64,000 nt of DNA from Chelydra serpentina (GCA_037349315.1 JBAIAC010000040.1:18804001-18868000); one strand, 5' to 3'. Positions 24,774-34,419 are shown, counted from the stretch's first letter. Notes: generated from the sequence alone by a model not told the origin. Made by a program: numbers and translations.

Positions 24774-26454
24774 ATTATCTGTCAAGCAGCTAGAGGGGAG
24801 TGGTGAACAAAGTAGAAGGGAAGGCATGGAAACCACATGGTAACTTCATAGGGGGATGTGTGCTTTAGTATAACAAAAATTGAGTTGATAAACCAGATAT
24901 AAATGATAGTAAGCTTCTAAATATAGAGCCACTGGCAAGGTCGGGGTAGCAATGGAACTATTAATTACAGTTTTAGGATAATTATAAACTGTACCTTACT
25001 GTACCCAGTCTCACATTTCCTGATTCCAATCAGTAACAAATAATAAAGGGTAAAATCCTTGCTCCATTGAAGTCATTGGGAGTTTTGCCATTGATTTCCC
25101 TGGAATCAGGATTTCACCCAAAGATTCTGCAATCAGGATACAGAATACTAATTTCAGGAAAAGAGAAAAGAGATCAAATTCCTCCATATGTGATTTAAAA
25201 ATCATAGGTCGGTTGAAGAAAGTCCAGTGTAAGATAGACCTAGAATTGAAGCTCTCTAAAGTGCAATGTGTGTGAAGGGGAAATGAGTCTTGGAAAGCCA
25301 GAAGTCATTTGAACAGTATCTTGGCATTTCTGTGGTAACAGTTCCTGCATTCTCTGCCATCTGACAACTTGTCAGAGCTGGTTGGTATTTTGTGCATAAA
25401 TATAAGAAAGAAATATTATCCAAAAACTTTAGGTTATGAAAACATTATTTAGAGTGGAAATCTGGAGCCATATGATATGGTACTCCTGTATATACTGTTG
25501 ATGTGGTCAGTATTTTAAGTAACAACAGGAAAGGCAGAAGAACATTACTTTTTGCTCCTAACAGACACTGATCTAGTTGTTATATATTGTACATAGTATA
25601 GGTAGAAGCATTCTTTCAGGCAAAAACTATTAAAAAACCCACCTTTCTGCTAAACATAATTTCAGGTTCATAATATTAGATTATCATCTTTAATTTTTGC
25701 TTTCTGTGTCTTGATCATTTTTCTGTGTGTAGTTAACTGAGCTCATTGTGCTACTCATTAATTCTTGAACTTCCTACTGTTGTCATTTATTCAATGCTGC
25801 TTCTGTCAGTTAGTTTGGCTATTGATTTGAGAGTTGTAGTTTCCAGTTAGTAAATTTGCAACTTAAAACACCTAAAAGATTGACTCCTGACAATGAGATG
25901 AACTCATTAAGGTGAAAAAACCAGGGCTGTGGCGTTCTGTTCTTACTGTGAACTTTAGTTTGAATTGCTGCCTGAATTTGGGGCATGATGGAAAGATATA
26001 AACGTTCATATAGCATAACATCTGATTACGTGTCAGACTCACAAAGGGCAATTACACAAGTTGTGAAAACCAAACCAAGACTAAAGAAGGCGTGAGTAGC
26101 ATGTTTGTTTTTTAAGATGAACCTAATAGAATGTGATAAAAAGCTTGTTTTCTTTCAAAGGCTGATAACTTGTTGAAGCAACAGAAAAAGTGAACTAGAC
26201 TGTCCTTAAATGTTCTACAAAGTGCATGCAATTAATGTTGACAATATGGAAGGTAAATATCACCTAATATTAAGATATATGCAGAAAATTCTGAAATAAT
26301 TCGTTTCCTGGCAGTCAAACTTAAAATGAGCTATTGTACTCTGGAATAAATGCACTGCCCCAGGAGCAATATAAAAAGAAATGACTATCCAAATCTGGGC
26401 TCTTGGGACCTAGGCTTGCTTCATTGAAGTCAAATGGTAACACTTTTATTAGAG
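24774..26454. other. Intron 2, only a short MITE recognised
   Basis: AT-rich intron. The single supported element is the 72-bp palindrome listed separately at 25048-25119. Confidence 0.4.
25048..25119. mobile_element. 72-bp palindromic MITE
   Basis: The left arm 'gggtaaaatccttgctcca' pairs with the right arm 'tggaatcaggatttcaccc', and the centre 'agtcattgggagttttgcca' lies next to 'ttgatttcc'. This is a compact hairpin element with no coding content. Confidence 0.55.
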
Positions 26455-26584
26455 TAGAGGTTTTCAAACTATAGTCCACAGACCCCTGGGGGTCCACAGA
26501 CTATCTAAGATGTCCAAAGCGGTCTGCACCTCCATTTGAAAATTTTTAGAGGTCTGCAAATTAAAAAAAAGTTGAAAACCACTG
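26455..26584. mobile_element. hAT-like MITE, 130 bp, with target duplication
   Basis: Ends 'tagaggttttcaaac' and 'gttgaaaaccactg' are inverted copies with a few changes. Flanking octamers TATTAGAG (26447-26454) and GATTAGAG (26585-26592) match at 7 of 8 positions, as expected for hAT insertion. It directly abuts the Penelope fragment that follows. Confidence 0.65.
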
Positions 26585-26629
26585 GATTAGAGAGACAAGG
26601 GGGTGAGGTAATATCTTTTATTGGGCCAG

Positions 26630-27190
26630 TTAGTGTGTCCTGGTCTGTGGGGAGGTTGCTTCTGATGAGCTTGGAGAGGTTGAGGGGTTGTTTGAAGGCC
26701 AGAAGAGGGGGTCCAGGAAACATCTGTTTAGGGATGTGGTCCCCATCGAGTATGGGCTTTAATTGTTTAATGATACCACATATGGGTTCCAGTGTGGGAT
26801 GGTAGGTGACAACTAGGGGTGTGCTGTCGAAGGGCGTTTTATTTCCATATTGAAGCAGGTTCTCTTGGGGTACGTGTGTGGCCCGTTTCATGATGCAATC
26901 TGTTTCTTTGGTGGAGTGTCCAAGGCGATTTTAAGTGTGTTAAAATGTATATCTCGGATTTTCTCCTTGGAGCATATTCTTTGGTATCTGAGTGCCTGGC
27001 TGTAGATTACAGGTTTCTTGATGTGTTTGGGGTGATTACTGGATCTCTGAATGTAGGTGTGGTGATCTGTGAGATTCTTAGATATAGTTTCTCTGTAGGG
27101 TTCCACTGTTGAAGCTGATCGTATTATCCAGGAAGTTGATGCTAGTGTGGGAGTGATAAGGTAGATAGAATGATAAGACAAAAACACCAT
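26630..27190 (-). pseudogene. Penelope RT C-terminal fragment
   Basis: Two minus-strand frames meet near 26890. The upstream one carries 'YSQALRYQRICSKEKIRD', the Penelope RT region after the catalytic palm. The downstream one carries 'TPLVVTYHPTLEPICGI' and 'FPGPPLLAFKQPLNLS', the segment preceding the cysteine-rich linker. The frame change and the missing catalytic core make it non-functional. The join to the 3' terminus at about 26628 deletes the rest of the linker and endonuclease from this half. Confidence 0.6.
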
Positions 27191-27383
27191 ATCAGCTGTG
27201 GGTGAACACTTTTCACAAAATGATCACTTTATATCTGACCTCTCAGTTCTCATTCTCAAAGCAATTTTGCACAACGCCTTCAAAAGACGAGCCTGGGAAT
27301 TTAAATTAAAAACTTTGCTAGATACTAAAAATTATGGCCTGAATACAGACCCTGGATTTATGGCTGCTTATAACAATTTATAA
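27186..27383 (+). pseudogene. Penelope GIY-YIG endonuclease, C-terminal tail
   Basis: A 61-codon frame (GEHFSQNDHF, SDLSVLILKAI, RRAWEFKLKTLLDT, GLNTDPGFMAAY) matches the end of the GIY-YIG endonuclease of Penelope-like elements. The GIY and YIG motifs themselves lie upstream of the inversion breakpoint and are absent. It is followed by the 3' UTR to 27650. Confidence 0.6.
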
Positions 27384-27847
27384 CCCACTAAAACTCCTTC
27401 CTTTCTTTCTGCCCTCTGACTGGAAGGGTGTTAATGGGCCACTTCACCTTGAATGGTAAACAATCTGTTCCACCTTGTATTTAGCTGTGACACTCTGAGT
27501 ATGTTTCATGGACCTGAAGAAGAGCTCTGTGTAAGCGTCAAAGCTTGTCTCTCTCACCAACAGAAGTTAGTCCAGTAAAAGATATTTTCTCACCCACCTT
27601 GTCTCTTTAATATCCCGGGACCGACACGGCTACATCAGCACTGCATAAAACTCCTGTTAATTACAATGTGAGTAGAATTAGACAAGTATTCCCCTGCAGA
27701 ACTATTATTGAGTTCATCAATTGGTTATACAGTGTTCATGGTCTAGTTGAGATTTTAATATTTTCATCATAAAAACAATACATCTGGCAGTGCTTCTGCC
27801 ACTTCTTCTGATGGTATCACATTGTACTTGTATCCACATAGAGTATG

Positions 27848-28322
27848 TGACAGACTTGAGGATAGCAGTGTTGCGACAGATTAACTCCAAAAGCAGACTT
27901 CAAAGAGAAACTATTGAACTCGAATTGATATGCAAACTAGATTGCATTGCCTCCGGATTAAATCGAGATTTGGAATGGCTCGGCCATTACATTAATTGAA
28001 TCTATTTCCCTTAAGTTAACGATCCTCATTCACACCTGTGTGACCATCTTGTTTATCACTTCAAAGGTTTTTCTTCCCCTGCTGTTATGGTTCCTCTCAA
28101 CTAATTAGCCTCTTAAGGTTGGTCTATGCACCTCGACCTTATCATGTTTCTCTGACTGTATAAATATCTGTCTACTGTATGTTTCATTCCATGCATCCGA
28201 TGAAGTGGGTATTAACCCACGAAAGCTTATGCTGAAATACATTTGTTAGTCTCTAAGGTGCTACAAGTTTTTCTTTCTTATTTTCGTTTTGCTGACACAG
28301 ACTAACACGGCTACTACACTGA
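27848..28322 (+). mobile_element. Penelope-like element A, 5'-truncated copy
   Basis: Begins inside the endonuclease frame (TDLRIAVLRQINSKSR, ELICKLDC) with a stop after LGHYIN at about 28000, then a 3' UTR of about 320 bp. It is a near-identical relative of the minus-strand copy at 47785-48800. The 3' UTR carries a hammerhead-like motif (28194-28240) and ends with 'agactaacacggctac'. Only the last 50 or so codons remain. Confidence 0.75.
28194..28240 (+). ncRNA. Degenerate hammerhead-ribozyme-like motif
   Basis: The core reads C-GATGA, then a stem II hairpin ('gtgggt' with 'acccac', loop 'atta'), then GAAA, then a 2-bp stem III ('gc', 'ttat', 'gc') and TG. This follows the minimal hammerhead layout known from Penelope-like elements. 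Two positions depart from the active consensus: the U of CUGAUGA is C, and the cleavage-site nucleotide after stem III is G. The copy is therefore probably inactive. Stem I pairing is not evident. Confidence 0.5.
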
Positions 28323-28953
28323 AACCTTTGTTCCAATGGTAAACTATGAGTCATATTTGGAAGTGATATGGGAAACGTGTGTTTTGTTGAATGAAATAAC
28401 CTCACATACTTAACTGTAAGGTGAATATGCACCTGTTTTTATTATCTGTTTAAAGAAAGAGAATGATATTCAAGGACCCAGTTCTTTCCCCCTGTAGGTT
28501 CTTATGGGTTAGTTGCAGTTTATCCTTTTAAAACATAGAAATCCTTCTTTGAAAGGAAAGTGTTAGTGTGAAATGTACCACATAGGTTCTAGAATGTGTT
28601 ACTTTGAATGTTATACTGTCCTCTATAGATTCCCATTCTTGGGTCCTGTCCCATCATAAGAAAGATACTGTGTGCGCTAACGAGCAAGTTTTATGTGGCA
28701 AAATTTAGCGCCTCTGAGATTAGGCAGTCAAAACATATGTCTCAAGGAATGCCTATGTCTCATTCTATATAATACCATGCTAATACCACCAGCAGATGGT
28801 TCTTTATGCCTGATGGCCTTTAGAGTAAACCCGAAGAACTATATTTGCACCTGTGGAATTGGTACTGTACAGTGCTGTTCAGGAAGGAGGAAATTTCCTT
28901 CTCGGTCCCTGAAAGGAATAATTGACACCTGAAGTCATGTGGGTTGAATATCT
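28323..28953. other. Intron 2, nothing recognised
   Basis: No supported gene or repeat between the Penelope copy and the CR1 that holds the DIRS element. Confidence 0.4.
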
Positions 28954-29267
28954 AAGAACATAAGAGCTCAGACCATGGTCCTTCTTACCTAATGTTCTGT
29001 CTCTGACAGTGGTCAATGCCAGAGCTTCTGGGGTAGTGTACCGAGTGGATGGAGTGATCCACACCTGTCTTCCAGTAGCCAGAGGTTTGCTGTCACTCTG
29101 AGCATGGGGTTGTGTCCCTGACCCTCTTGGCTTCTAGCAATTGATAGAGCTATCCACCATGAACCTATCCAGTTCTTTTTTGAACCCTGTTATACTTTGG
29201 CCATCACATCATCCCATGGCAGTGCATTGCACACATTAATTGTGCATTGTGTGAAAAAGTATTTTCT

Positions 29268-29448
29268 TCTTCGAGTGCTTGCTCATATGTATTCCAATTA
29301 GGTGTGCGCGCGCGGCGTGCACGATCGTCGGAAGATTTTTACCCTAGCAACACTCGGTGGGCCGGCTGGCGCCCCCTGGAGTGGCGCCGTTACGGTGCCC
29401 AATATATACCCCAGCCGGCCCAGCGCCCTCTCAGTTCCTTCTTACCGC
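29268..29448 (+). repeat. DIRS left inverted terminal repeat
   Basis: Runs from 'cttcgagtgcttgctcat' through 'gggccggctggcgccccc' to 'cagttccttctt'. It is the inverted copy of 33903-34087 with scattered differences. It contains a TATA-like motif and a (GC)n stretch ('gtgcgcgcgcgg'). Confidence 0.85.
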
Positions 29449-29644
29449 CCGTGACGGTCGTTGGAACTGTGGAGAGCAGCTCGCTGACCTCCACATCCCT
29501 AGCATACTTAGCACTCGTTTACCTTGTAGATAGTTTAAGTACTTCTTAATTAGTTGTTAATAGTTTATTCGTTGTTGTAGTTAGTGTAAATAGTAGCGGG
29601 AGATAACAGGGCTTCTCCCCTGTCTCCCTCCCGGTACCGGGCCA

Positions 29645-30816
29645 ATGCCTGGCTCTCCGGGATTCAAGCTGCAAGGACCGTCGAGCTCGGTGCCCGTGGC
29701 TCAGATTCCTGTGCCACCTACTCCGGCCCCGCAGAGGCCGTCGAGTCCGGCGCCGCCACCGATACCGGCACCGACCTTGCTGACTCCGGCACCTCAGAGG
29801 CCGTTGAGCGCAGGACAGCCTTCTAAGGCTTCGGTACCGATGACTCCGGCCCCACAAGGCACGTTGAGCTCGGTAACCGCCAGCTCCCCGGCCCGTACCG
29901 TGGTAGAGCTTCCACTGCCGTCCACTCCGGACACCTTCTCGGCGGCACGGGACCTGATTGCGATGACTGATCCGCCCCCACCAGGGTAGCCCTTCTGTTC
30001 GTCCGCACGATATTGGCCAACGCCACATCTATCTGGCAGTCCCCAGCCTCGATACCCCCCACTGCTAGGGGTGTAGAGAGGAAGTATATGGCACCTCCAA
30101 GAGATTTCCAGTATCTCTACACTCACCCCCCTCCGTGCTCCCTAGTGGTTCAGTCGGTCAACGAGAGGGAGAGGAATGGCCAACAGGCCCCCGCCCCAAA
30201 GTCTAAGGATGCCAAGCGCCTAGACTTATTTGGGAGAAAGATCTACTCGGGGGGGGGGGGGGGGGGGCGGCTACAGCTCCGGGCTGCGAACCAGCAGGCA
30301 CTCCTGAGCCGTTACGGCTACAATACCTGGGTCTCCATGGAGAAATTCAAAGAACTTATACCTCCGGAGTCCAGGCAGGAGTACAAAGCATTTGTCGAGG
30401 AGGGCAAGAAGCTGGCCAGGACGTCGCTGCGGGCCTCTCTCGACATTGCCGACTCGGCCGCCAGGACTATGGCCTCGGGAGTCGCCATGCGGCGTATCTC
30501 CTGGCTCCAATCCTCCACCCTCCCTGCGGAGGTCCAGCACACGATTCAGGACCTACCGTTTGAAGGTCGGGGTCTGTTCTCAGAGAAAACTGACCCAAAG
30601 CTGCAGACCCTTAAAGATGGTCGAACCATCATCCGCACGCTGGGGATGCATACCCCAGCGACGCAGCGCAGACCCTTCCGGCCCTTCGGACAACGTCCCT
30701 ACTTCCCACCCGCACCACGACAGGACTTCTACAGGAGGCCGCGTGGCCGAGGGGGCAGGAGACAACAGTCCGGTCGACTGTTGAAGGGACGCCCGAGGCC
30801 GGAGTACCAGTTTTAG
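29645..30816 (+). pseudogene. DIRS gag-like ORF, frameshifted
   Basis: The frame is split. A proline-rich first part (29645-29989, ending in TAG) is followed by a second part in another frame, open from about 29971 to the stop at 30814. The second part carries the conserved DIRS Gag block: SIWQSPASIPPTARGVERKY, LYTHPPPCSLVV, KDAKRLDLFGRKIYS, then NQQALLSRYGYNTW and a Arg/Gly-rich C-terminus (RRPRGRGGRR), probably nucleic-acid binding. A run of 19 G (30249-30267) encodes six glycines where relatives usually have a short STGG-like motif. The N-terminus looks shortened and lacks an evident cysteine cluster. The break near 29971-29989 makes expression as one protein unlikely. Confidence 0.75.
30249..30267. 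repeat. Homopolymer run of 19 G in gag
   Basis: Nineteen consecutive G residues within the DIRS gag frame. The length keeps the frame open on both sides. Such a run is prone to polymerase slippage and to assembly error, so its true length is uncertain. Confidence 0.85.
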
Positions 30817-30905
30817 TCGATCCTGTCCCCCTGTTCCGAGACCGCCTTTCCCTTTTCTCCCCTGCGTGGTCAGAAATCACCACGGACCGCTGGGTCATAC
30901 GCACG

Positions 30906-32705
30906 GTGCAAAAGGGATACCAATTGCAGTTTGTCTCCCCACCTCCATCCCACCCTCCCTCCCTGTCCCTCTTCAGGGACCCTTCTCACGAGCGACTCCT
31001 CATTCAGGAGATACAAGAGCTCCTCTCCGCAGGAGCGGTAGAGGAGGTTCCGAGGGAGCTCAGGGGCAAGGGTTTCTACTCCCGTTATTTCCTAATCCCC
31101 AAGGCAAAGCGGGGGCTATGTCCTACTTTGGACTTGCGGGGACTCAACAAATTTATGGTAAAGTTGAAGTTCCGTATGCTCTCCTTGGGCACCATTATCC
31201 CCTCTATGGATCATGGAGACTGGTACGCCGCCCTCGACATGAAGGACGCGTATTTTCATATTGCAATCTACCCACCTCACAGGCGCTTCCTCCGCTTCCT
31301 GGTGGGCCAGAGACACTTCCAATTTACGGTTCTGCCCTTCGGCCTCTCGACGGCACCGAGGGTCTTTACGAAATGTATGGCAGTGGTAGCAGCCGCCCTT
31401 CGTCGTCAAAGAGTTCAGGTGTTCCCCTACCTCGACGACTGGCTTATCCGCGGCAACTCCAGCAGCCAAGTCCAGTCACACAGTCGCACGGCCATGGACA
31501 TGTTCAAGCGGCTCGGCCTCCTCCTGAACGTAGAAAAGTCCACTTTGGTACCAACACAGAGGTTAGACTTTATAGGGGCAGTACTGGACTCCACTCGCGC
31601 CTGGGCGTTTCTTCCAGAGGCTCGCTTTCAGGCTCTCATATCTATCATACGCACCCTTCAGGCCTTCCCAACATCAACGGCCCGCTGTTGTCTCAGCCTC
31701 CTCGGTCAGATGGCGTCCTGCACTTTCGTGACAGCTCACGCCAGGTTACGCCTCCGACCCCTCCAGGCATGGCTCTCCTCAGCATACCGGCCGCGCAGGG
31801 ACAGCCTGGACCTGATTCTGACGGTTCCTGCACAGGTCCTAGCCTCCCTCAACTGGTGGCTAGACCCCAGGAAAGTGCTGGCAGGTGTTCCATTCCATCC
31901 ACCTCAGCCATCCCTAGCCTTAACCACGGATGCGTCATCCCTCGGCTGGGGAGCTCATTTACAGAACCTCCAAACGCAGGGCCTGTGGTCGGAGCAGGAA
32001 TTGACGCTGCACATCAATGTCAGAGAACTGCGAGCGGTACGTCTTGCCTGCCAAGCCTTCGCTCAACATTTACAGGGCCGCTGTGTCACCATCCTTACAG
32101 ACAACACGACGGCCATGCATTACATCAACAGACAGGGAGGGGCGCGCTCCCTCCCCCTCTGCCGAGAAGCGGTTCATCTCTGGGACTTTTGCATAGCCCA
32201 CTCCATGCACCTGGTAGCCTCTTTCCTCCCAGGGGTCCAGAATACCTTGGCGGACCGACTGAGCAGGTCCTTCCAGACTCACGAGTGGTCCATTCGCCCG
32301 GACGTTCTCCACTCTGTCTTCCGGAAGTGGGGATTTCCCCACATAGATCTATTCGCGACTCGCGAGAACCGGAAATGCCACGCGTTCTGCTCACTCCAGG
32401 GTCGCTCCCCAGGCTCCCTGACAGACGCTTTTCTCCTGCCTTGGACGGACCACCTGTCCTATGCCTTCCCGCCAGTTCCACTGGTCCACAGAGTCCTGCT
32501 CAAGTTGCGCAGGGACAAGGCCCGCTTAATCCTGATCGCTCCGGCGTGGCCCAGGCAGCACTGGTACACCACTCTCCTGGAGCTCTCAGTGGCCGCCCCA
32601 ATCACTCTACCATTGTGGCCGGACCTGATTACGCAGCAGCACGGCAGGCTCCATCATCCCGACCTGCACTCTCTTCCTCTCACAGCGTGGCTGCTGCATG
32701 GCTGA
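30906..32705 (+). CDS. DIRS reverse transcriptase / RNase H / methyltransferase-like
   Basis: An uninterrupted 599-codon frame. RT: the LDMKDAYFHI motif with D111, VLPFGLSTAP at 142-151, and the catalytic box YLDDW at 175-179. RNase H: TTDASS (D342), an ELRAV glutamate (E374), LTDN (D399) and TLADRLSR (D450). The C-terminal part (about 478-560; IDLFATRENRK, DAFLLPW, LIAPAWPRQHW) corresponds to the Dam-like methyltransferase region described for DIRS elements; that role is inferred. The protein would copy element RNA to DNA. The initiator is uncertain; 30906 is the first ATG in this frame. The recombinase frame overlaps its 3' end. Confidence 0.88.
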   Translation: MQKGYQLQFVSPPPSHPPSLSLFRDPSHERLLIQEIQELLSAGAVEEVPRELRGKGFYSRYFLIPKAKRGLCPTLDLRGLNKFMVKLKFRMLSLGTIIPSMDHGDWYAALDMKDAYFHIAIYPPHRRFLRFLVGQRHFQFTVLPFGLSTAPRVFTKCMAVVAAALRRQRVQVFPYLDDWLIRGNSSSQVQSHSRTAMDMFKRLGLLLNVEKSTLVPTQRLDFIGAVLDSTRAWAFLPEARFQALISIIRTLQAFPTSTARCCLSLLGQMASCTFVTAHARLRLRPLQAWLSSAYRPRRDSLDLILTVPAQVLASLNWWLDPRKVLAGVPFHPPQPSLALTTDASSLGWGAHLQNLQTQGLWSEQELTLHINVRELRAVRLACQAFAQHLQGRCVTILTDNTTAMHYINRQGGARSLPLCREAVHLWDFCIAHSMHLVASFLPGVQNTLADRLSRSFQTHEWSIRPDVLHSVFRKWGFPHIDLFATRENRKCHAFCSLQGRSPGSLTDAFLLPWTDHLSYAFPPVPLVHRVLLKLRRDKARLILIAPAWPRQHWYTTLLELSVAAPITLPLWPDLITQQHGRLHHPDLHSLPLTAWLLHG

Positions 32706-33754
32706 ACCTGTCTGAGCTACGTTGTTCCAGCCCAGTCCAACAGGTTTTGCTGAGCAGTAGGAAGCCGTCCACCAGGTCCACCTACTCAGCTAAGTGGAAA
32801 CGGTTTTCCCTTTGGTGCGGCCCTCGGGGTCTTAACCCCTTGCAGGTGCCGATACACACCATTCTAGACTACCTCCTGTCCCTAAAGGAGCAGGGTCTGG
32901 CCCTCTCGTCGCTAAAAGTCCACCTTGCGGCAATCTCGGCCTTTCACCCTGGTGACTGTGGGCTTTCGATCTTTTCCAACCCCATGGTTAGCAGATTCCT
33001 CAAGGGGTTAGAGCGGCTACACCCATTGGTGCGCCGCCCGGTCCCCACCTGGGACCTCAACCTCGTCATCACTAGGCTCATGGGGGCCCCATTCGAGCCT
33101 ATGGCCACCTGCTCGCTTCTGTACCTCTCCTGGAAAACGGCCTTCCTCGTAGCCATTACCTCGGCGAGGCGCATCTCTGAGCTCAGAGCGCTTACTTCGG
33201 AACCCCCTTATACGGTGTTCCACAGGGACAAGGTACAGCTGCAACCACACCCGGCTTTTCTGCCCAAGGTAGTGTCGGCCTTTCATATTAACCAAGACAT
33301 TTTTCTACCGGTCTTCTACCCTAAGCCCCATGCCTCTCGAAAGGAGCAACAACTCCATTCCTTGGACGTCCGTAGGGCCCTCACCTTCTACATCGAGCGA
33401 ACAAAGCCCTTTCGGAAAACGACTCAGCTGTTCGTCGCCGTGGCGGACCGGATGAAAGGTCTTCCGGTCTCTTCCCAATGCATCTCGTCCTGGATCACGT
33501 CATGCATCCGGACATGCTATGACTTGGCAGGTGTCCCCACCATGCACCCTACTGCCCACTCCACCCGAGCTCCGGCCTCGTCCTCCGCCTTCCTGGCACA
33601 CATACCAATTCAAGAGATTTGTAGGGCAGCGACTTGGTCATCGGTGCACACCTTCGCCTCTCATTATGCCATAGTACAACATTCCAGGGAGGACGCCGCT
33701 TTTGGTTCGGTGGTCCTACACTCTGCAGTTTCACAATCCGACCCCACCTCCTAG
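32680..33754 (+). CDS. DIRS tyrosine recombinase
   Basis: About 358 codons in the frame +2 relative to the RT gene. N-terminal SAM-like core-binding region: SSRKPSTRSTYSAKWKRF, then LDYLLSLKEQG and SLKVHLAAISAF. Catalytic domain: first arginine in TSARRISEL (33167-33172), HxxR box HSTR (H at 33557, R at 33566), and a candidate nucleophile tyrosine in ASHYA (33665). The family integrates circular DNA by recombination, replacing a DDE integrase. The frame stays open upstream to 30866, far into the RT gene, so the true start is not visible. The start given is where sequence resembling recombinase begins; it overlaps the end of RT by about 25 bases. Confidence 0.85.
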
Positions 33755-33764
33755 GAATGGCTTG

Positions 33765-33882
33765 GGAGTCACCTAATTGGAATACATATGAGCAAGCACT
33801 CGAAGAAGAAGAGACGGTTACTCACCGTAGTAACTGTTGTTCTTCGAGATGTGTTGCTCATATCTATTCCAAACCCGCCCTC
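33765..33882. repeat. DIRS internal complementary region
   Basis: Positions 33774-33812 complement the left outer end ('cctaattggaatacat', 'gcactcgaagaag'). Positions 33813-33880 complement the right outer end ('acggttactcaccgtagt', 'ttcgagatgtgttgctc'). In DIRS replication such a region templates the junction of the circular intermediate. It is well matched to both ends. Confidence 0.88.
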
Positions 33883-33902
33883 CATCCTCACTGTCGGAGT
33901 AG

Positions 33903-34119
33903 CCGGCAAGAAGGAACTGAGAGGGCGCTGGGCCGGCTGGGGTATATATCGGGCACCGTAATGGCGCCACTCCAGGGGGCGCCAGCCGGCCCACCGAGTG
34001 TTGCTAGGGTAAAAATCTTCCGACGATCGTGCACGACGCGCGCGCGCACACCTAATTGGAATAGCTATGAGCAACACATCTCGAAGAACAACAGTTACTA
34101 CGGTGAGTAACCGTCTCTT
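33903..34119 (-). repeat. DIRS right inverted terminal repeat with extension
   Basis: 33903-34087 is the inverted copy of the left repeat, including 'gggcgccagccggccc' and 'aatcttccgacgatcgtg'. The extra outer segment (34088-34119, 'acagttactacggtgagt') is not in the left repeat but is matched in the internal complementary region, as DIRS-1-like elements require. Confidence 0.85.
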
Positions 34120-34419
34120 CTCTTGTTTGTATTAAACCTGCTGCCTATTAATTTCATTGGATGACCCTGGTTTTTGTGTAAAAGTGTGAATAGTACTTCT
34201 TTATTCATTCATTCCTCCTCATTCATAATTTTATAGACCAGTCATATCTCCCTTTAGCCATCTCTTTTCTAATCTGAACAGCCCTAATCTTTTTTATCTC
34301 TTCTTGTACGGAAGCTGCTCCATACCCTTGATCATACCTTGTTGCCCTTCTCTGAACCTTTTCCAGTTCTGCTATATCCTTTTTGAGATGGTGTGATCAG
34401 AACTGGGAGCAGATATTAT

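Larger units (their letters stand above)
26588..27650. mobile_element. Penelope-like element B, inverted composite
   Basis: The two halves have opposite orientation. Left half (26588-27185, minus strand) starts at the Penelope end motif 'agagacaagggggtgaggta' and then encodes RT C-terminal sequence. Right half (27186-27650, plus strand) encodes the C-terminal GIY-YIG tail (GEHFSQNDHFISDLSVLIL) and the 3' UTR, ending 'cgggaccgacacggctac'. The same end motif thus bounds both sides in inverted orientation. The layout is consistent with 5' inversion during insertion. Confidence 0.65.
29266..34119 (+). mobile_element. DIRS-type tyrosine-recombinase retrotransposon, near complete
   Basis: This 4.85-kb element has gag, RT/RNase H and tyrosine recombinase frames in order on the plus strand. 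It is bounded by inverted terminal repeats (29268-29448 and 33903-34087). An internal complementary region (33765-33882) pairs with both outer ends: its first half complements the left end and its second half complements the extended right end up to 34119. This is the diagnostic DIRS architecture. No staggered target duplication is seen, as expected for recombinase insertion. A TATA-like 'aatatatac' lies in the left repeat near 29401. It sits in sense orientation within GRK3 intron 2. Confidence 0.9.
28954..34415 (-). mobile_element. CR1 LINE, minus strand, split by a DIRS element
   Basis: The left part (28954-29265) opens with the reversed CR1 3' terminus 'aagaacataagagctcag' and runs through antisense CR1 3' sequence. 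The right part (34120-34415) resumes with 'tgtttgtattaaacctgctg' and 'ccatacccttgatcatac', continuing the same antisense order. The 4.85-kb DIRS element sits between them. The CR1 copy is decayed and carries no intact frame. Confidence 0.75.

Noticed and set aside
29546..30028. 160-codon Arg-rich frame on the minus strand
   Set aside because: It is antisense to the DIRS gag and its leader and explained by GC-rich composition.
30866..32680. N-terminal 600 codons of the 962-codon frame as a separate protein
   Set aside because: It overlaps the real RT/RNase H gene in another frame, has no recognisable domain and is rich in Pro/Ser/Arg as expected for shadow translation. Kept only as a finding about the open frame.
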